Below, in pieces: positions 25,832 through 34,185 of a stretch of 64,000 bases of DNA (its first letter is position 1; each line of letters opens with the position of its first letter). Made by a program: the position numbers and the translations under genes. This DNA comes from Streptomyces sp. MUM 203J. GTDB taxonomy: Bacteria; Actinomycetota; Actinomycetes; Streptomycetales; Streptomycetaceae. The stretch spans positions 335,946 to 399,945 of the forward strand of contig NZ_JADWYO010000001.1 in assembly GCF_022414595.1 (NCBI RefSeq). Direction: 5' to 3'. The notes under the pieces were generated by a model. It was not told where the DNA came from and ran no database searches. It saw only the letters and a list, made by a program, of their open reading frames with translations.

Positions 25832-25860
25832 CTCCCGCGCCTGGACGCGGCGGACGGGGC

Positions 25861-26625
25861 TCAGCGCAGGCCCAGCACCAGGGTGTCGGAGGGCGACGCC
25901 CAGACGGGCCTGGCCTCCGCGAAGCCCGCGCCCAGCAGCGTACGGACGTGCCACTGCGCCGAGGGGGTCTCGCCGTCCGCGTGCTCACCGTAGATCGCGA
26001 ACCGCTCGGCGGTGGGCGCGGCGAGCACCGGGTCCTGGGCGGCGACCTGCCACCACTCGGCCCAGTCGAGGACGTCTCCGCGGGCCTTGGCACGGTCCAT
26101 GGCCGCGTGCCGCCGGGCGCGTTCGGCCGCGTTGATGCGGGGCGTGGTCTCGTCGGCCATGCGGTCGGCGTTCATGAACACACCGCCTTCGCGCAGGAGC
26201 CCGGCGAGCCTCCCGTACAGCGCGGCGAGCGGTTCGCGCCGGAGCCAGTGCAGAGCGGTGGCGGTGAGGACGGCGTCGTACGAGGTGTGCGGGAGGCGCG
26301 CGGTCCACGCGGGATCGGTGAGGTCGCCCCGTACGAACCGCGCCCGGGAGTCCCCGGCGAAGTACCCCTCGGCGATGGCCAGCAGAGCGGGGTCGAGATC
26401 GACCCCGACGCTGGTGGCGTCCGGGAACCGTTCGAGCAGCCGCTTCGTGATACTCCCCGTGCCGCACGCGAGATCGAGCACCCTGGGGGCGGTTCCGGCA
26501 CACGCCTCGACCATGTCGAGCATGACGGAGAACCGCTCCTCCCGGTCGGGCATGTACCACTGCTGCTGCCGGTCCCAGCTGTCCTGCCAGGCGGCCCAGT
26601 CGGTGGTGGTGACGGCTTCGCTCAT
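25861..26625 (-). CDS. Class I SAM-dependent methyltransferase
   Basis: A 254-residue Rossmann-fold methyltransferase. Motif I is VLDLACGTGSITKRLL, with the acidic GVDLDPALL after the second strand, then FVRGDLTDPAW and AVLTATALHWL. The pattern is that of the trans-aconitate/ubiE-like small-molecule methyltransferases. ATG 26625 has GGAGGG upstream; an earlier in-frame ATG at 26655 has none. The substrate is unknown. It stands alone, divergent from the CGNR regulator. Confidence 0.87.
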   Translation of the reverse strand: MSEAVTTTDWAAWQDSWDRQQQWYMPDREERFSVMLDMVEACAGTAPRVLDLACGTGSITKRLLERFPDATSVGVDLDPALLAIAEGYFAGDSRARFVRGDLTDPAWTARLPHTSYDAVLTATALHWLRREPLAALYGRLAGLLREGGVFMNADRMADETTPRINAAERARRHAAMDRAKARGDVLDWAEWWQVAAQDPVLAAPTAERFAIYGEHADGETPSAQWHVRTLLGAGFAEARPVWASPSDTLVLGLR

Positions 26626-26709
26626 AACACCCTCCGTAACACCCGGATCGCGCATCCATCTCTTACCCTTGACCTGTCGAACCCTAGCCCGCCCCGGTAA
26701 GGACTACAA

Positions 26710-27333
26710 GTGGAATTGGCCTATTACTCGGACTACGCCGTGCGTCTGGTGAACACCGAGGAACCGGCGCGCAACAAGGACACGCTCACCTCGGTGGAGG
26801 CGGTCCGTGAACTGTTCGGCCCGATGACGCAGATGGCCCGCCGGGCCACGGACGCCGACCTGACCCGCTTCCGCGCGGTACGGGGACGGCTGCGGGCGGT
26901 GTTCACCTCGGCCGACGAGGGCGACCACGCACGGGCGGTGGACCTCCTCAACTCCCTGCTCCTGGAGTTCCCGGTGAGCCCGCAGATCTCCGGCCACGAC
27001 CTGCTGGACGACGAGGGGCGCCCGCGCTGGCACATGCACCTGGCCGAGCACCCGTCGAACGCGACGGCCGGCTACGCGGCGATCGCGGCCATGGGCCTGG
27101 CGTTCCACCTGACGGAACTGGGCGCCGACCGGCTGGGCCTGTGCCAGGCGGCGCCCTGCCGCAACGCGTACCTGGACACGTCCACGAACCGTTCCCGCCG
27201 CTACTGCTCGGACCGCTGCGCGACCCGTGCGAACGTGGCGGCCTACCGGGCCCGCAAACGCCAGGAGAGCGCGAGCACGGGCCGTACGGGCGCCGACGCC
27301 AGCCACGCGACCACGGCTCCCAGCGACCGCTGA
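26710..27333 (+). CDS. CGNR zinc-finger (ABATE-domain) protein, putative regulator
   Basis: A 207-residue protein with an N-terminal ABATE-type domain (AVRLVNTEEPARN and on) and a C-terminal CGNR zinc finger: CQAAPCRNAYLDTSTNRSRR, then YCSDRCATRANVAAYRARK. These are usually DNA-binding stress or catabolic regulators. The GTG start at 26710 follows AAGGA. Beyond YRARK the protein runs on for about 30 low-complexity residues, and this tail overlaps the convergent sodX gene by 91 bp, an unusually large overlap. Confidence 0.88.
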   Translation: MELAYYSDYAVRLVNTEEPARNKDTLTSVEAVRELFGPMTQMARRATDADLTRFRAVRGRLRAVFTSADEGDHARAVDLLNSLLLEFPVSPQISGHDLLDDEGRPRWHMHLAEHPSNATAGYAAIAAMGLAFHLTELGADRLGLCQAAPCRNAYLDTSTNRSRRYCSDRCATRANVAAYRARKRQESASTGRTGADASHATTAPSDR

Positions 27334-27677
27334 CGCCCCGCCCGGATCCCCCGGTACCGCACGATCACCCGCCCCAGCACCATCGCCTCGGGCACGGCTC
27401 CGAAAACCCTGCTGTCCACGGCCTCGGCGGCCTCCCGGTTGTCCCCCAGCACCCACCAGCCGCCGTCCCGCCGCCCCACGAGCCGCTTGACGATCAGCAG
27501 GTCCTGCTGGAACGGATGGCGCAGCACGGCCACCGTTCCGGGCTTCGGCACCGCCCCGTACCGCACGAGCAGCCGGTCCCCGTGCCGCAGCGTCGGCAGC
27601 ATGGAGGGCCCGGTCACCTCGGCGGCCCCGAAGGGCAGCAACGGCCCGCGCACCGCCCGCCGGTCCTCCGCCGTCAT
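27243..27677 (-). CDS. sodX: Nickel superoxide dismutase maturation protease
   Basis: A 144-residue signal-peptidase-like (S26) protease that removes the leader of nickel superoxide dismutase, exposing its N-terminal His. The catalytic Ser25 is in GPSMLPT and the general-base Lys64 in IVKRLVG; the WVLGDN motif follows. Unlike type I signal peptidases it has no N-terminal membrane anchor. It is divergent from sodN across 144 bp, the usual arrangement. Its last 30 codons overlap the tail of the CGNR gene on the other strand. Confidence 0.92.
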   Translation of the reverse strand: MTAEDRRAVRGPLLPFGAAEVTGPSMLPTLRHGDRLLVRYGAVPKPGTVAVLRHPFQQDLLIVKRLVGRRDGGWWVLGDNREAAEAVDSRVFGAVPEAMVLGRVIVRYRGIRAGRQRSLGAVVAWLASAPVRPVLALSWRLRAR

Positions 27678-27821
27678 CCCGGTCTCCCTTCGTGCTCTTC
27701 CTCCACGAGACCCATGATCCCCCTGGACTTTTGTCCTAAGCCGCAGGGGCCACCCGCGAAAACCCGTCCTTCACCGAGTAATGTCCCCCCTGAGAAGACG
27801 ATCACGAGGAAGGACAGCTTC

Positions 27822-28217
27822 ATGCTCTCCCGCCTGTTTGCCCCCAAGGTGAAGGTCAGCGCGCACTGCGACCTTCCCTGCGGTGTCTACGACCCGGCCC
27901 AGGCCCGCATCGAGGCCGAGTCGGTCAAGGCCGTCCAGGAGAAGATGGCGGCCAACGACGACCCGCACTTCCAGGCCCGCGCCACGGTCATCAAGGAGCA
28001 GCGCGCCGAGCTCGCCAAGCACCACGTGTCGGTGCTGTGGAGCGACTACTTCAAGCCGCCGCACTTCGAGAAGTACCCGGAGCTGCACGTCCTGGTCAAC
28101 GACACCCTGAAGGCCCTGTCGGCCGCCAAGGCGTCCACGGACCCGAAGACCGGCGAGAAGGCCCTCGAGCTGATCGCCGAGATCGACCGCATCTTCTGGG
28201 AGACCAAGAAGGCCTGA
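27822..28217 (+). CDS. sodN: Nickel-containing superoxide dismutase
   Basis: A 131-residue cytoplasmic enzyme that converts superoxide to oxygen and hydrogen peroxide. The first 14 residues (MLSRLFAPKVKVSA) are a leader, cleaved so that His15 becomes the N-terminus. The nickel hook HCDLPCGVYDP follows, with His, both Cys and the Tyr intact. The rest is the four-helix bundle, and the hexamer is the known form of the family. ATG 27822 follows AGGAAGGA. In Streptomyces sodN is induced by nickel, partly through Nur; I could not assign a Nur box with confidence in the sodX-sodN interval. Confidence 0.97.
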   Translation: MLSRLFAPKVKVSAHCDLPCGVYDPAQARIEAESVKAVQEKMAANDDPHFQARATVIKEQRAELAKHHVSVLWSDYFKPPHFEKYPELHVLVNDTLKALSAAKASTDPKTGEKALELIAEIDRIFWETKKA

Positions 28218-28244
28218 GACTCCTCAGCCTTCCGGGCGCCTCAA

Positions 28245-28286
28245 GGGCCCGGCCGGACCACCGGCACCGCCGGTCCGGTCGGGCCC
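28245..28286 (+). terminator. Hairpin terminator after sodN
   Basis: Arms 28245-28259 and 28272-28286 pair over 15 bp with a single G-T pair, around a 12-nt loop. It starts 28 bp after the sodN stop. Confidence 0.75.
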
Positions 28287-28752
28287 CTGCGCTGTGTCTC
28301 GGCCCGGGGCGCCGCCTGGAAGTCACGGACGTGGTCCGTGGCCCGGCCGGAGCGGACACGGGCCGAGATCTCCACGGACCGGTGCCCCGGCGGCTCCAGG
28401 CCGAGGTCGCGGAGCGTGGCCCCGCCGGGGAGCCGTTCGTCACGGCGTCGCCCGCCTGTACCCCCTGGGCCATCAGCCCCCGACCGCCCCCGCACGAAGG
28501 CGTATGGCGTCAGTGGTCGAACCGAACGGTGCCCGGTGGCCGTTGCGGTACGGGCTGCGCGGACGCGGCCGACGCCCACCGGAAGCCGCCCGCCCCGCTC
28601 CGCCACCACGGCCGGCACGCCGAAGCCGCAGCCTCGCCCCGCCTGTTGCGTCCACCGGACAGCCGGCGGTGTGCGGAGTCCGCCCGTGTGGCACCCCTCA
28701 CCCCGGGGGCGATGAGGAAATCCCGGCGGGTGCGCCGGAGTTGTCACAGGCC
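28287..28752. other. Gap between sodN and the hydrolase gene, no confident gene
   Basis: The 535-bp gap between sodN and the hydrolase starts with the sodN terminator. On the minus strand, one frame from about 28482 to 28233 has strongly G/C-ending codons over its last ~60 codons (peptide part LRDLGLEPPGHRSVE). It lacks a good start, however, and runs through the terminator. It could be a decayed gene end or chance in 75%-GC DNA. Nothing else was seen. Confidence 0.3.
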
Positions 28753-29823
28753 ATGACCTCCTTCCTTGAAACGCCCGGTGTTCTGGGGCCCTTTGTCGAC
28801 GGCAACCGCTCCCGTGCCTTCGGGGGCGGGCTCGATCCGTTCGTGTACGAGCGGGTGACCGGAGGGCTCGACTCCCTGTACCGGTGGCCCTCCGCGCTCC
28901 GTGAGGTCGCGGAGGGGCTGGTGGGCGCCGCCGAGGGGTACGCCGCCGGTGGGCATCGGCTCTCGGCCGGGGAGGCGCTGCGCACCGCCGCTCGCTGGTT
29001 CCACTTCGCGACGCTGCTCCCCCATCCGGACCGGGAGCTTCTCGGCCGGACCGCCGCCGAGGCCGACGACACCATGCGGCGCGCGCTCGGGTATCTCGAC
29101 CCCGGGGCCGCGCGGGTGGAAGGGGACACCTTCGCGGGGTGGCTGCGCAGGCCCGAGCGGGGGGCGGCGGAGGGGCGGCTTCCGTTGGCGGTGGTGATTC
29201 CGGGGCTCGACTCCTCCAAGGAGGAGTTCCACGGGGTCGTCGACGCACTGCTGGCGCGCGGGGCGGCGGTGTGCGCGATCGACGGGCCGGGGCAGGGCGT
29301 CCGCGCGGCCACGTCCCGCAAGCGGGCCGACTATCAGGTGGTGGTGGCCGAACTGCTCGACAGCCTGGAGGACGCGCACCCCGATCTGGAGACGCGGTCC
29401 GCCGGGCTCGTCGGAATGAGCCTCGGCGGGTACTACGCCACGGTCTCGGCGGCCCATGATCCGCGGGTCCGGGCGGCCGTGGCGGTCAGCGGGCCGTACT
29501 TCCTGACCTGGGACGAGCTGCCGCTGTTCGTGACGGACACGCTGACCCTGCGGTGCGGGAGCGCCGGGGCCGCGCGGGAGTTCGCGCGGGGTGTGGACCT
29601 GCGCGACGTGGCGGGCGGCCTGCGCTGTCCGCTGCTGGTCGTCGAGGGCGGTACGGACGTCGTCCCGGGCGTCGCGAACGGGGTGGGGCTGTCCGCGGCC
29701 GTGCCGGACGGCACGCTGCTGACCGTGCCGCACGGCGACCACCTGGTGGGCAACGCCCGCGCGGACTGGCTGCCCGCGACCGCCGACTGGGTGGTGGACC
29801 ACCTCACGTCAGCCCGCGGGTAG
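28753..29823 (+). CDS. Alpha/beta hydrolase
   Basis: A 356-residue cytoplasmic hydrolase with an N-terminal helical cap (residues 1-130) before the alpha/beta core, as in FrsA/dihydropseudooxynicotine-hydrolase-like enzymes that cleave C-C or ester bonds. The nucleophile elbow is GMSLGG with Ser223. The oxyanion strand is VVIPGLDSSKEEF, the acid is in VEGGTDVVPG and the His in VPHGDHLVG. The start is uncertain: ATG 28753 fits the homology, while a TTG at 28741 has the better ribosome-binding site. The last 15 bp overlap the convergent LysR gene. The substrate is unknown. Confidence 0.85.
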   Translation: MTSFLETPGVLGPFVDGNRSRAFGGGLDPFVYERVTGGLDSLYRWPSALREVAEGLVGAAEGYAAGGHRLSAGEALRTAARWFHFATLLPHPDRELLGRTAAEADDTMRRALGYLDPGAARVEGDTFAGWLRRPERGAAEGRLPLAVVIPGLDSSKEEFHGVVDALLARGAAVCAIDGPGQGVRAATSRKRADYQVVVAELLDSLEDAHPDLETRSAGLVGMSLGGYYATVSAAHDPRVRAAVAVSGPYFLTWDELPLFVTDTLTLRCGSAGAAREFARGVDLRDVAGGLRCPLLVVEGGTDVVPGVANGVGLSAAVPDGTLLTVPHGDHLVGNARADWLPATADWVVDHLTSARG

Positions 29824-30768
29824 CAGCGGGCTGCCGTGGCGCCGGAGCCACTGGCGGTACGCGGTGGTGCGCAGGGCCGCTTCGCGGTAGGCGGCGGCGA
29901 GTTCGGCGTACGCGGTGTCGTACAGCGGGCGCTCCGCGTCGCCGGGCGGCCGGTGGTACAGCAGCAGCCGTACGGCCAGCGGGTCGTCCCGCAGCGGCCG
30001 GATCGCCATGTCGTCGCGCGGGCCCGACGTGGGCTGGCAGGGTGCGACCGCCTCGCCCACGACGATCAGCGAGGCCGCCGTGTGGTAGTCCGCGTGCAGC
30101 AGGGGCGGGTCGATCCCGGCCGCCCCGAGGACCCGGCGCAGCCCGTCCCACTCGCCGTCCACGGTCGGGTCGACGATCCACCGGTCCTCCGCCAGGTCCG
30201 CGAGGTCGACGACCGGCGCGGCGGCGGCCGGGTGGTCCCGCGCCATGGAGACGAACTGCGGCTCCCTCGCGACGAGCACCCGGCCGACCAGCCCGTACGG
30301 CACGCGCAGCGGGAACCCCTCCACCTCGTGCACGAACGCGACGTCCAGCTGGCCCGCCGCGACCGCCTGGAGCAGGGCGTTGGCCGACACGTCCATGTGC
30401 AGGGTCGCCTCCGTGCCCGGCAGCCGCTGCCGCAGCCGCCGCAGCCAGCCGGCGAGCGCGCGGCTGGCGGTGGATCCGATCCGCAGCCGGGCCCCGTCGG
30501 CGTGGGAGGCGGCGCGGGTCTCGGTGACCAGCAGGGCCATCTGCGCGACCAGAGGCCGGGCACGGCCCAGCACGGTGCGGCCCAGGGGGGTGGGGCGGCA
30601 GCCGGTGCGGTCCCGGGTGAACAGGGCTCCGCCGAGGGCGTGTTCGATCCGCTGGAGCTGGGTGGTCAGTGAGGGCTGGGTCATGCCCAGGCATCGGGCG
30701 GCCTTGTGCAGGCTGCCCGCGTCCGCGATGGCGCACAGCGCCCGCAGATGCCTCACCTCCAGCTCCAT
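29809..30768 (-). CDS. LysR-family regulator, divergent from snapalysin
   Basis: A 319-residue LysR regulator. The winged helix-turn-helix at residues 1-65 reads HLRALCAIADAGSLHKAARC and MTQPSLTTQLQRIE, and an effector-binding domain follows (GARLRIGSTAS, then DVAFVHEVEG). In Streptomyces a LysR gene divergent from snpA activates that protease gene; the same layout here makes snpA the likely target through the 245-bp shared interval. The effector is unknown. Confidence 0.9.
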   Translation of the reverse strand: MELEVRHLRALCAIADAGSLHKAARCLGMTQPSLTTQLQRIEHALGGALFTRDRTGCRPTPLGRTVLGRARPLVAQMALLVTETRAASHADGARLRIGSTASRALAGWLRRLRQRLPGTEATLHMDVSANALLQAVAAGQLDVAFVHEVEGFPLRVPYGLVGRVLVAREPQFVSMARDHPAAAAPVVDLADLAEDRWIVDPTVDGEWDGLRRVLGAAGIDPPLLHADYHTAASLIVVGEAVAPCQPTSGPRDDMAIRPLRDDPLAVRLLLYHRPPGDAERPLYDTAYAELAAAYREAALRTTAYRQWLRRHGSPLLPAG

Positions 30769-31013
30769 GCACCGAGCGTAGGGCGGTCACCGCACGGCGC
30801 ACCAGACGCTTCTCCGGTCGCTTCGACCCCGTCGTTTTCGGTCAGTCCGAAGGGAGTTGAGGCGGTGATGGGGTCGTGCTATCGCCGCTTGGCATCATCC
30901 GCAGGGACCCGGGGCTCCCGGACACTCTCTCCCAGCACTCTCCCGACACCCCGTCACCCGGACGTGCCCACCCAGCCGTCCCGGGACGGGTCCCCCACCA
31001 GAAGGAGACCTTC
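30769..31013. promoter_or_regulatory. Divergent lysR/snpA promoter region
   Basis: A 245-bp interval holding both promoters and, by family rule, the LysR operator. An AGAAGGAGA ribosome-binding site precedes the snpA GTG. I could not single out a convincing T-N11-A site or -35/-10 pair by eye. Confidence 0.4.
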
Positions 31014-31682
31014 GTGAAGCCCCCCACCCGATACGTACGGGCCGCGCTGGCCGCCGCCATGGGCCTCGCCGCCACCCTCGCCGCCGTCCCCGCCACCGCC
31101 GCGGCCACGTCCGCCGCCCCGCCCGCGGCCCCGGCCGTCACCACCGGGTACGCGGCGTACGCCGGGTCCGCCGAGGACACGAAGGCCAACCGGGCCTTCT
31201 TCGAGGCCGTCATGGAGTCGGTGGCGAAGAAGCGGGCCGCCACCCCGGGCGCGCAGGCGGTCACCGTCACCTACTCGGCCGCCAACGCCCCGAGCTTCCG
31301 CACCCAGATAGCCCGTTCCACGCAGATCTGGAACAGCTCCGTCGGCAATGTCCGGCTGGTGGAGGGCAGCAACCCGGACTTCCGGTACTACGAGGGCAAC
31401 GACTCGCGCGGCTCGTACGCCAGCACCGACGGGCACGGGCGGGGCTACATCTTCCTCGACTACCGGCAGAACCAGATCTACAACTCGACGCGGGTCACCG
31501 CGCACGAGACCGGGCACGTCCTGGGTCTGCCGGACCACTACTCGGGTCCGTGCAGCGAACTCATGTCCGGCGGCGGGCCCGGCCCGTCCTGCCAGAACGC
31601 CGTCCCGAACAGCCAGGAGCGGTCACGGGTCGACTACCTGTGGCGCTACGGGCTGACGCAGGCCCTGGCGAAGGCCTCCTGA
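31014..31682 (+). CDS. snpA: Snapalysin-family secreted zinc metalloprotease
   Basis: A 222-residue secreted protease precursor. A signal peptide (residues about 1-32) and a short pro-region precede the catalytic domain. The zinc motif is [11 protein letters not shown] at 164-174: His164, His168 and Asp174 as the third ligand, with catalytic Glu165. This H-E-x-x-H-x-x-G-x-x-D form defines snapalysins (M7). A disulfide is likely between Cys180 and Cys193. The start is GTG 31014. It should be secreted late in growth to degrade extracellular protein, activated by the divergent LysR protein. Confidence 0.93.
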   Translation: MKPPTRYVRAALAAAMGLAATLAAVPATAAATSAAPPAAPAVTTGYAAYAGSAEDTKANRAFFEAVMESVAKKRAATPGAQAVTVTYSAANAPSFRTQIARSTQIWNSSVGNVRLVEGSNPDFRYYEGNDSRGSYASTDGHGRGYIFLDYRQNQIYNSTRVTAHETGHVLGLPDHYSGPCSELMSGGGPGPSCQNAVPNSQERSRVDYLWRYGLTQALAKAS

Positions 31683-31707
31683 GCCTTCCGCGCCGCAGGT
31701 GACGTGC

Positions 31708-31738
31708 CGGCGCCCCGCGCTTCCCGCGCGGGGCGCCG
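31708..31738. terminator. 13-bp hairpin terminator after snpA
   Basis: Arms 31708-31720 and 31726-31738 pair perfectly (core GGCGCCCCGCGC) around a TTCCC loop, between the convergent snpA and DUF6304 genes. Confidence 0.85.
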
Positions 31739-31761
31739 CTCGTCGTACCGGGGCGGGGGCC

Positions 31762-32256
31762 TCAGGCCGCGGCGAGCAGCCGCCGGGCGAAGCGCGCACC
31801 CGGCGGCAGCTGGCGCAGGATGCGCCCCAGGGCCCGGTCGAAGTCACCGCCGGTGACCCCCGATTCGTAGGCGGCGCCTCCCCAGTGCAGCGTCAGCCGG
31901 AGGTCCACCCGCTCGGGCGCCCCGTCGGGCAGCGCCTCCCCCAGCCCCAGGAGACAGCTCAGCGTGCCCGGTTGGGGGGTGTCGCCGTCGACGGCGACGG
32001 GGAGCGGCAGATCCCACTCCAGGACGCAGCCTGTGAGCGGCAGGCCGCCGCTCTCCTCGGCGGCGTGCAGCAGAGCGAAGCTCCCACCCGTGTACGCGAC
32101 TCCCCTGACGCGGGTGGTGACGCTCCGACCGTCCGCTGTGATGACGATCGCCTCCGCGCCCCGGTGGTCCCGGTACCAGCCGGTCCAGACGTCGGTCACG
32201 ACGTCGGACCGCGCGGGGAGCTTTTCGGAGACTTCCTCAGAGACTTCCGATGACAT
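31762..32256 (-). CDS. DUF6304-type conserved protein
   Basis: A 164-residue Streptomyces protein resembling the DUF6304 family. WTGWYRDHRGAEAI lies near the start, CVLEWDLPLPV in the middle, LRLTLHWGG later, and GDFDRALGRILRQLPPG near the end. It is probably a soluble beta-rich fold without membrane segment. ATG 32256 starts at the family-like sequence; the frame further upstream belongs to other genes. Function is unknown. It is the last of three small minus-strand genes. Confidence 0.7.
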   Translation of the reverse strand: MSSEVSEEVSEKLPARSDVVTDVWTGWYRDHRGAEAIVITADGRSVTTRVRGVAYTGGSFALLHAAEESGGLPLTGCVLEWDLPLPVAVDGDTPQPGTLSCLLGLGEALPDGAPERVDLRLTLHWGGAAYESGVTGGDFDRALGRILRQLPPGARFARRLLAAA

Positions 32257-32318
32257 GGCGCGGACTGTAGCGGTACGACCGTCTCCGGCATACCGCCGGA
32301 CACCCCGTGAGCCCGGCT

Positions 32319-32660
32319 TCAGCCGATCTTGGTGCTGTTGCCCGGCTCGCCCTCGGCGGCGCGTCCTCCCGGCCCCTCCGGCCCCTCCGGGCCTTCCCTG
32401 CCGTCCGGCGCCTTCCCGGCGTCCCGCCGCCGATGCTTCCTGGCTCGCCTGGCGTGCTCCCAGTCCCCCGGCTCCTTGGGAGTCCTGCCGAAAAGCGCGC
32501 AGTCGGGGTTGCGGCACGGACGGGGGTGCCAGGTGGGGACCCACGCGCCGAGCACCTTGTGTCGTTTGATGGTCGTGCCGACCGGCTGCCCGCAGGCGGG
32601 ACAGACAGGCTCCTGGGTCGCCTGCGGACTCCGGACGGCCCGGCGTCCTTCCTTGCCCAT
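32319..32660 (-). CDS. Small zinc-ribbon-like protein
   Basis: A 113-residue protein with a Cys4-type zinc ribbon: CPACGQPVGT followed by CRNPDCALFG. The second half is highly basic and then Gly/Pro/Glu-rich (HARRARKHRRRD), probably disordered and able to bind nucleic acid. No function is known. ATG 32660 was chosen as the first start after the reductase gene; its product opens MGKEGRR. Confidence 0.65.
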   Translation of the reverse strand: MGKEGRRAVRSPQATQEPVCPACGQPVGTTIKRHKVLGAWVPTWHPRPCRNPDCALFGRTPKEPGDWEHARRARKHRRRDAGKAPDGREGPEGPEGPGGRAAEGEPGNSTKIG

Positions 32661-32686
32661 GCGTCCAGGGTATTGCGCCTCGCCGC

Positions 32687-33277
32687 TTATGACCTCTTGC
32701 GGCGGTAGGTGCGGACGAGCACACCGTTGCCGAACGTGCGCACCTCGTCCAGGGCGAACTCCGAGACCTCGAATCCGGCGCCCGCGAACATGGGCATGCC
32801 CGAGCCGTACACCTGCGGGTATGTCTTGATCACCAGCTCGTCGATCTCGTCCCGCAGTTGCCCCGCGATCTCGGCGCCGCCGCACAGCCAGATGCCCAGC
32901 GGGCCGCCTTCCGCCTTGAGGGCGCGTATCCGGGCTGCGAGGTCGCCGGAGACGATCTCCACGTTCGGGTCGGGCGACTCGGTCAGGGTGCGGGAGGCGA
33001 CGATCTCGCGCAGGTGCGCGTACGGGCTGGTGACCCCTTGGTCGAGGGCGAGCCGATAGCTGGCGCGGCCCTGGACGACGGTGTCGAAACGCCGGTTCTC
33101 CGCGCCGGTCAGCCCGAGGGCGGCGCGGGCGGCGGTGGGAAGGGTGTCGGGGTACTCGGCCACCAGGAAGCCGAGGTAATCCTCGTCCACGTACGTGAGC
33201 ATCGGGGACGCGTCCCCTCGCGGGTCCCCGATGAAGCCGTCGAGCGAGCAGGCGACGAAGTAGGTCAGAGTGCGCAA
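32687..33277 (-). CDS. Dihydrofolate reductase-family protein (RibD C-terminal fold)
   Basis: A 196-residue protein of the DHFR/RibD-C superfamily, opening LTYFVACSLDGFIGDPRGD. GIWLCGGAEIAGQL forms the NADPH-binding part, and TYPQVYGSGMPMF lies near the end. These proteins are NADPH-dependent reductases of uncertain substrate, not housekeeping DHFR. A TTG start at 33277 is preferred because GAAGGA lies 7 nt upstream; an ATG at 33342 would add residues lying in the operator. It is divergent from a TetR gene across a long inverted repeat, so probably controlled by it. Confidence 0.82.
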   Translation of the reverse strand: MRTLTYFVACSLDGFIGDPRGDASPMLTYVDEDYLGFLVAEYPDTLPTAARAALGLTGAENRRFDTVVQGRASYRLALDQGVTSPYAHLREIVASRTLTESPDPNVEIVSGDLAARIRALKAEGGPLGIWLCGGAEIAGQLRDEIDELVIKTYPQVYGSGMPMFAGAGFEVSEFALDEVRTFGNGVLVRTYRRKRS

Positions 33278-33318
33278 ACGCGATCCTTCGCTGGAGTCTG
33301 GCGCCACCGGACTGCGGC

Positions 33319-33354
33319 AACCACTACGAATAGAGTGCTCCATGCGTAGTGGTT
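33319..33354. promoter_or_regulatory. Perfect inverted repeat, likely TetR operator
   Basis: AACCACTACG (33319-33328) and CGTAGTGGTT (33345-33354) are perfect 10-bp arms with a 16-bp spacer. The site lies between the divergent reductase and tetR genes, 42 bp from the reductase start. TetR operators are usually contiguous; the wide spacing suggests two dimers or a looped site. Confidence 0.7.
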
Positions 33355-33432
33355 GAGCAAGCGTTTTCGAGTGGCTTGTTTCAGCGGCCCCGCATGTGAC
33401 TTCATCCAGTGACTTGATCAGGAGGTGAGCCC

Positions 33433-34008
33433 ATGGCAAGGAATCCCGGGCGGCGGCTGGCGCTGCTCGACGCCGCCATCGACGTACTGGCCCGCGAGGG
33501 GGCTCGGGGGCTGACGTTCCGGGCGGTGGACGCGCAGGCGGGGGTCCCGGCGGGGACGGCGTCCAACTACTTCGCGAACCGCGACGACCTGCTCACCCAA
33601 GCAGGGTCGCGGATCACCGTACGGATGACGCCGGCGGCCGAGCAGATCGACACGGCCATGCGGCCGGAGCCCAGCCGGGAGCTGGTCGCGGAGCTGATGA
33701 AGTGGCTGGTCCGGCGGGTTTCGCAGGAGCGGACCGGATACCTGGCGATGCTGGAACTACGGCTGGAGGCGACCCGGCGACCGGCCCTGCAGGCCGAGCT
33801 GAACCGGGCGGTGCGGGGGGAGCTGGAGCGGAACATCCGGTTCCATCTGGAGGCGGGGCTGCCGGGGGACGCGGACACCGTGCGGGCGCTGTATCTGGCG
33901 ATGACGGGACTGCTGCTCGAGCACCTGACGTTGCCGGGGGTGCTGGGGGAGGCGGAGCTGGAGCGGGTGGTGGAGGACCTGGTGCGACGGACCGTGCCTG
34001 AGCGGTGA
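33433..34008 (+). CDS. TetR-family repressor
   Basis: A 191-residue TetR protein. The N-terminal helix-turn-helix reads LLDAAIDVLAREGARGLTFR followed by AQAGVPAGTASNYFANRDD, and an all-helical ligand-binding domain follows. ATG 33433 follows AGGAGGTGA. It is divergent from the DHFR-family gene, and the perfect inverted repeat between them is the probable operator for both. The ligand is unknown. Confidence 0.9.
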   Translation: MARNPGRRLALLDAAIDVLAREGARGLTFRAVDAQAGVPAGTASNYFANRDDLLTQAGSRITVRMTPAAEQIDTAMRPEPSRELVAELMKWLVRRVSQERTGYLAMLELRLEATRRPALQAELNRAVRGELERNIRFHLEAGLPGDADTVRALYLAMTGLLLEHLTLPGVLGEAELERVVEDLVRRTVPER

Positions 34009-34110
34009 GATACCCCGGCCCCGTCCCCTTCCCGGAGCCGACGGCTGCGCCCCCTCGGCCCCTGCCGCGCTCTCGGGCCCCTGCACTCCGAACTCGTGGG
34101 AGCCGCGGCC

Positions 34111-34155
34111 CTCAGGTGCCGGACGAGTCCGGCCCGCGCCCGTCCGGCACCTGAG
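34111..34155. terminator. 15-bp hairpin between tetR and polyprenyl synthase
   Basis: Arms CTCAGGTGCCGGACG (34111-34125) and CGTCCGGCACCTGAG (34141-34155) are perfect with a 15-nt loop. The genes converge here, so it probably serves both. Confidence 0.85.
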
Positions 34156-34185
34156 GTGCGGCCTCCGGGGACCGGCGTACGCCCC

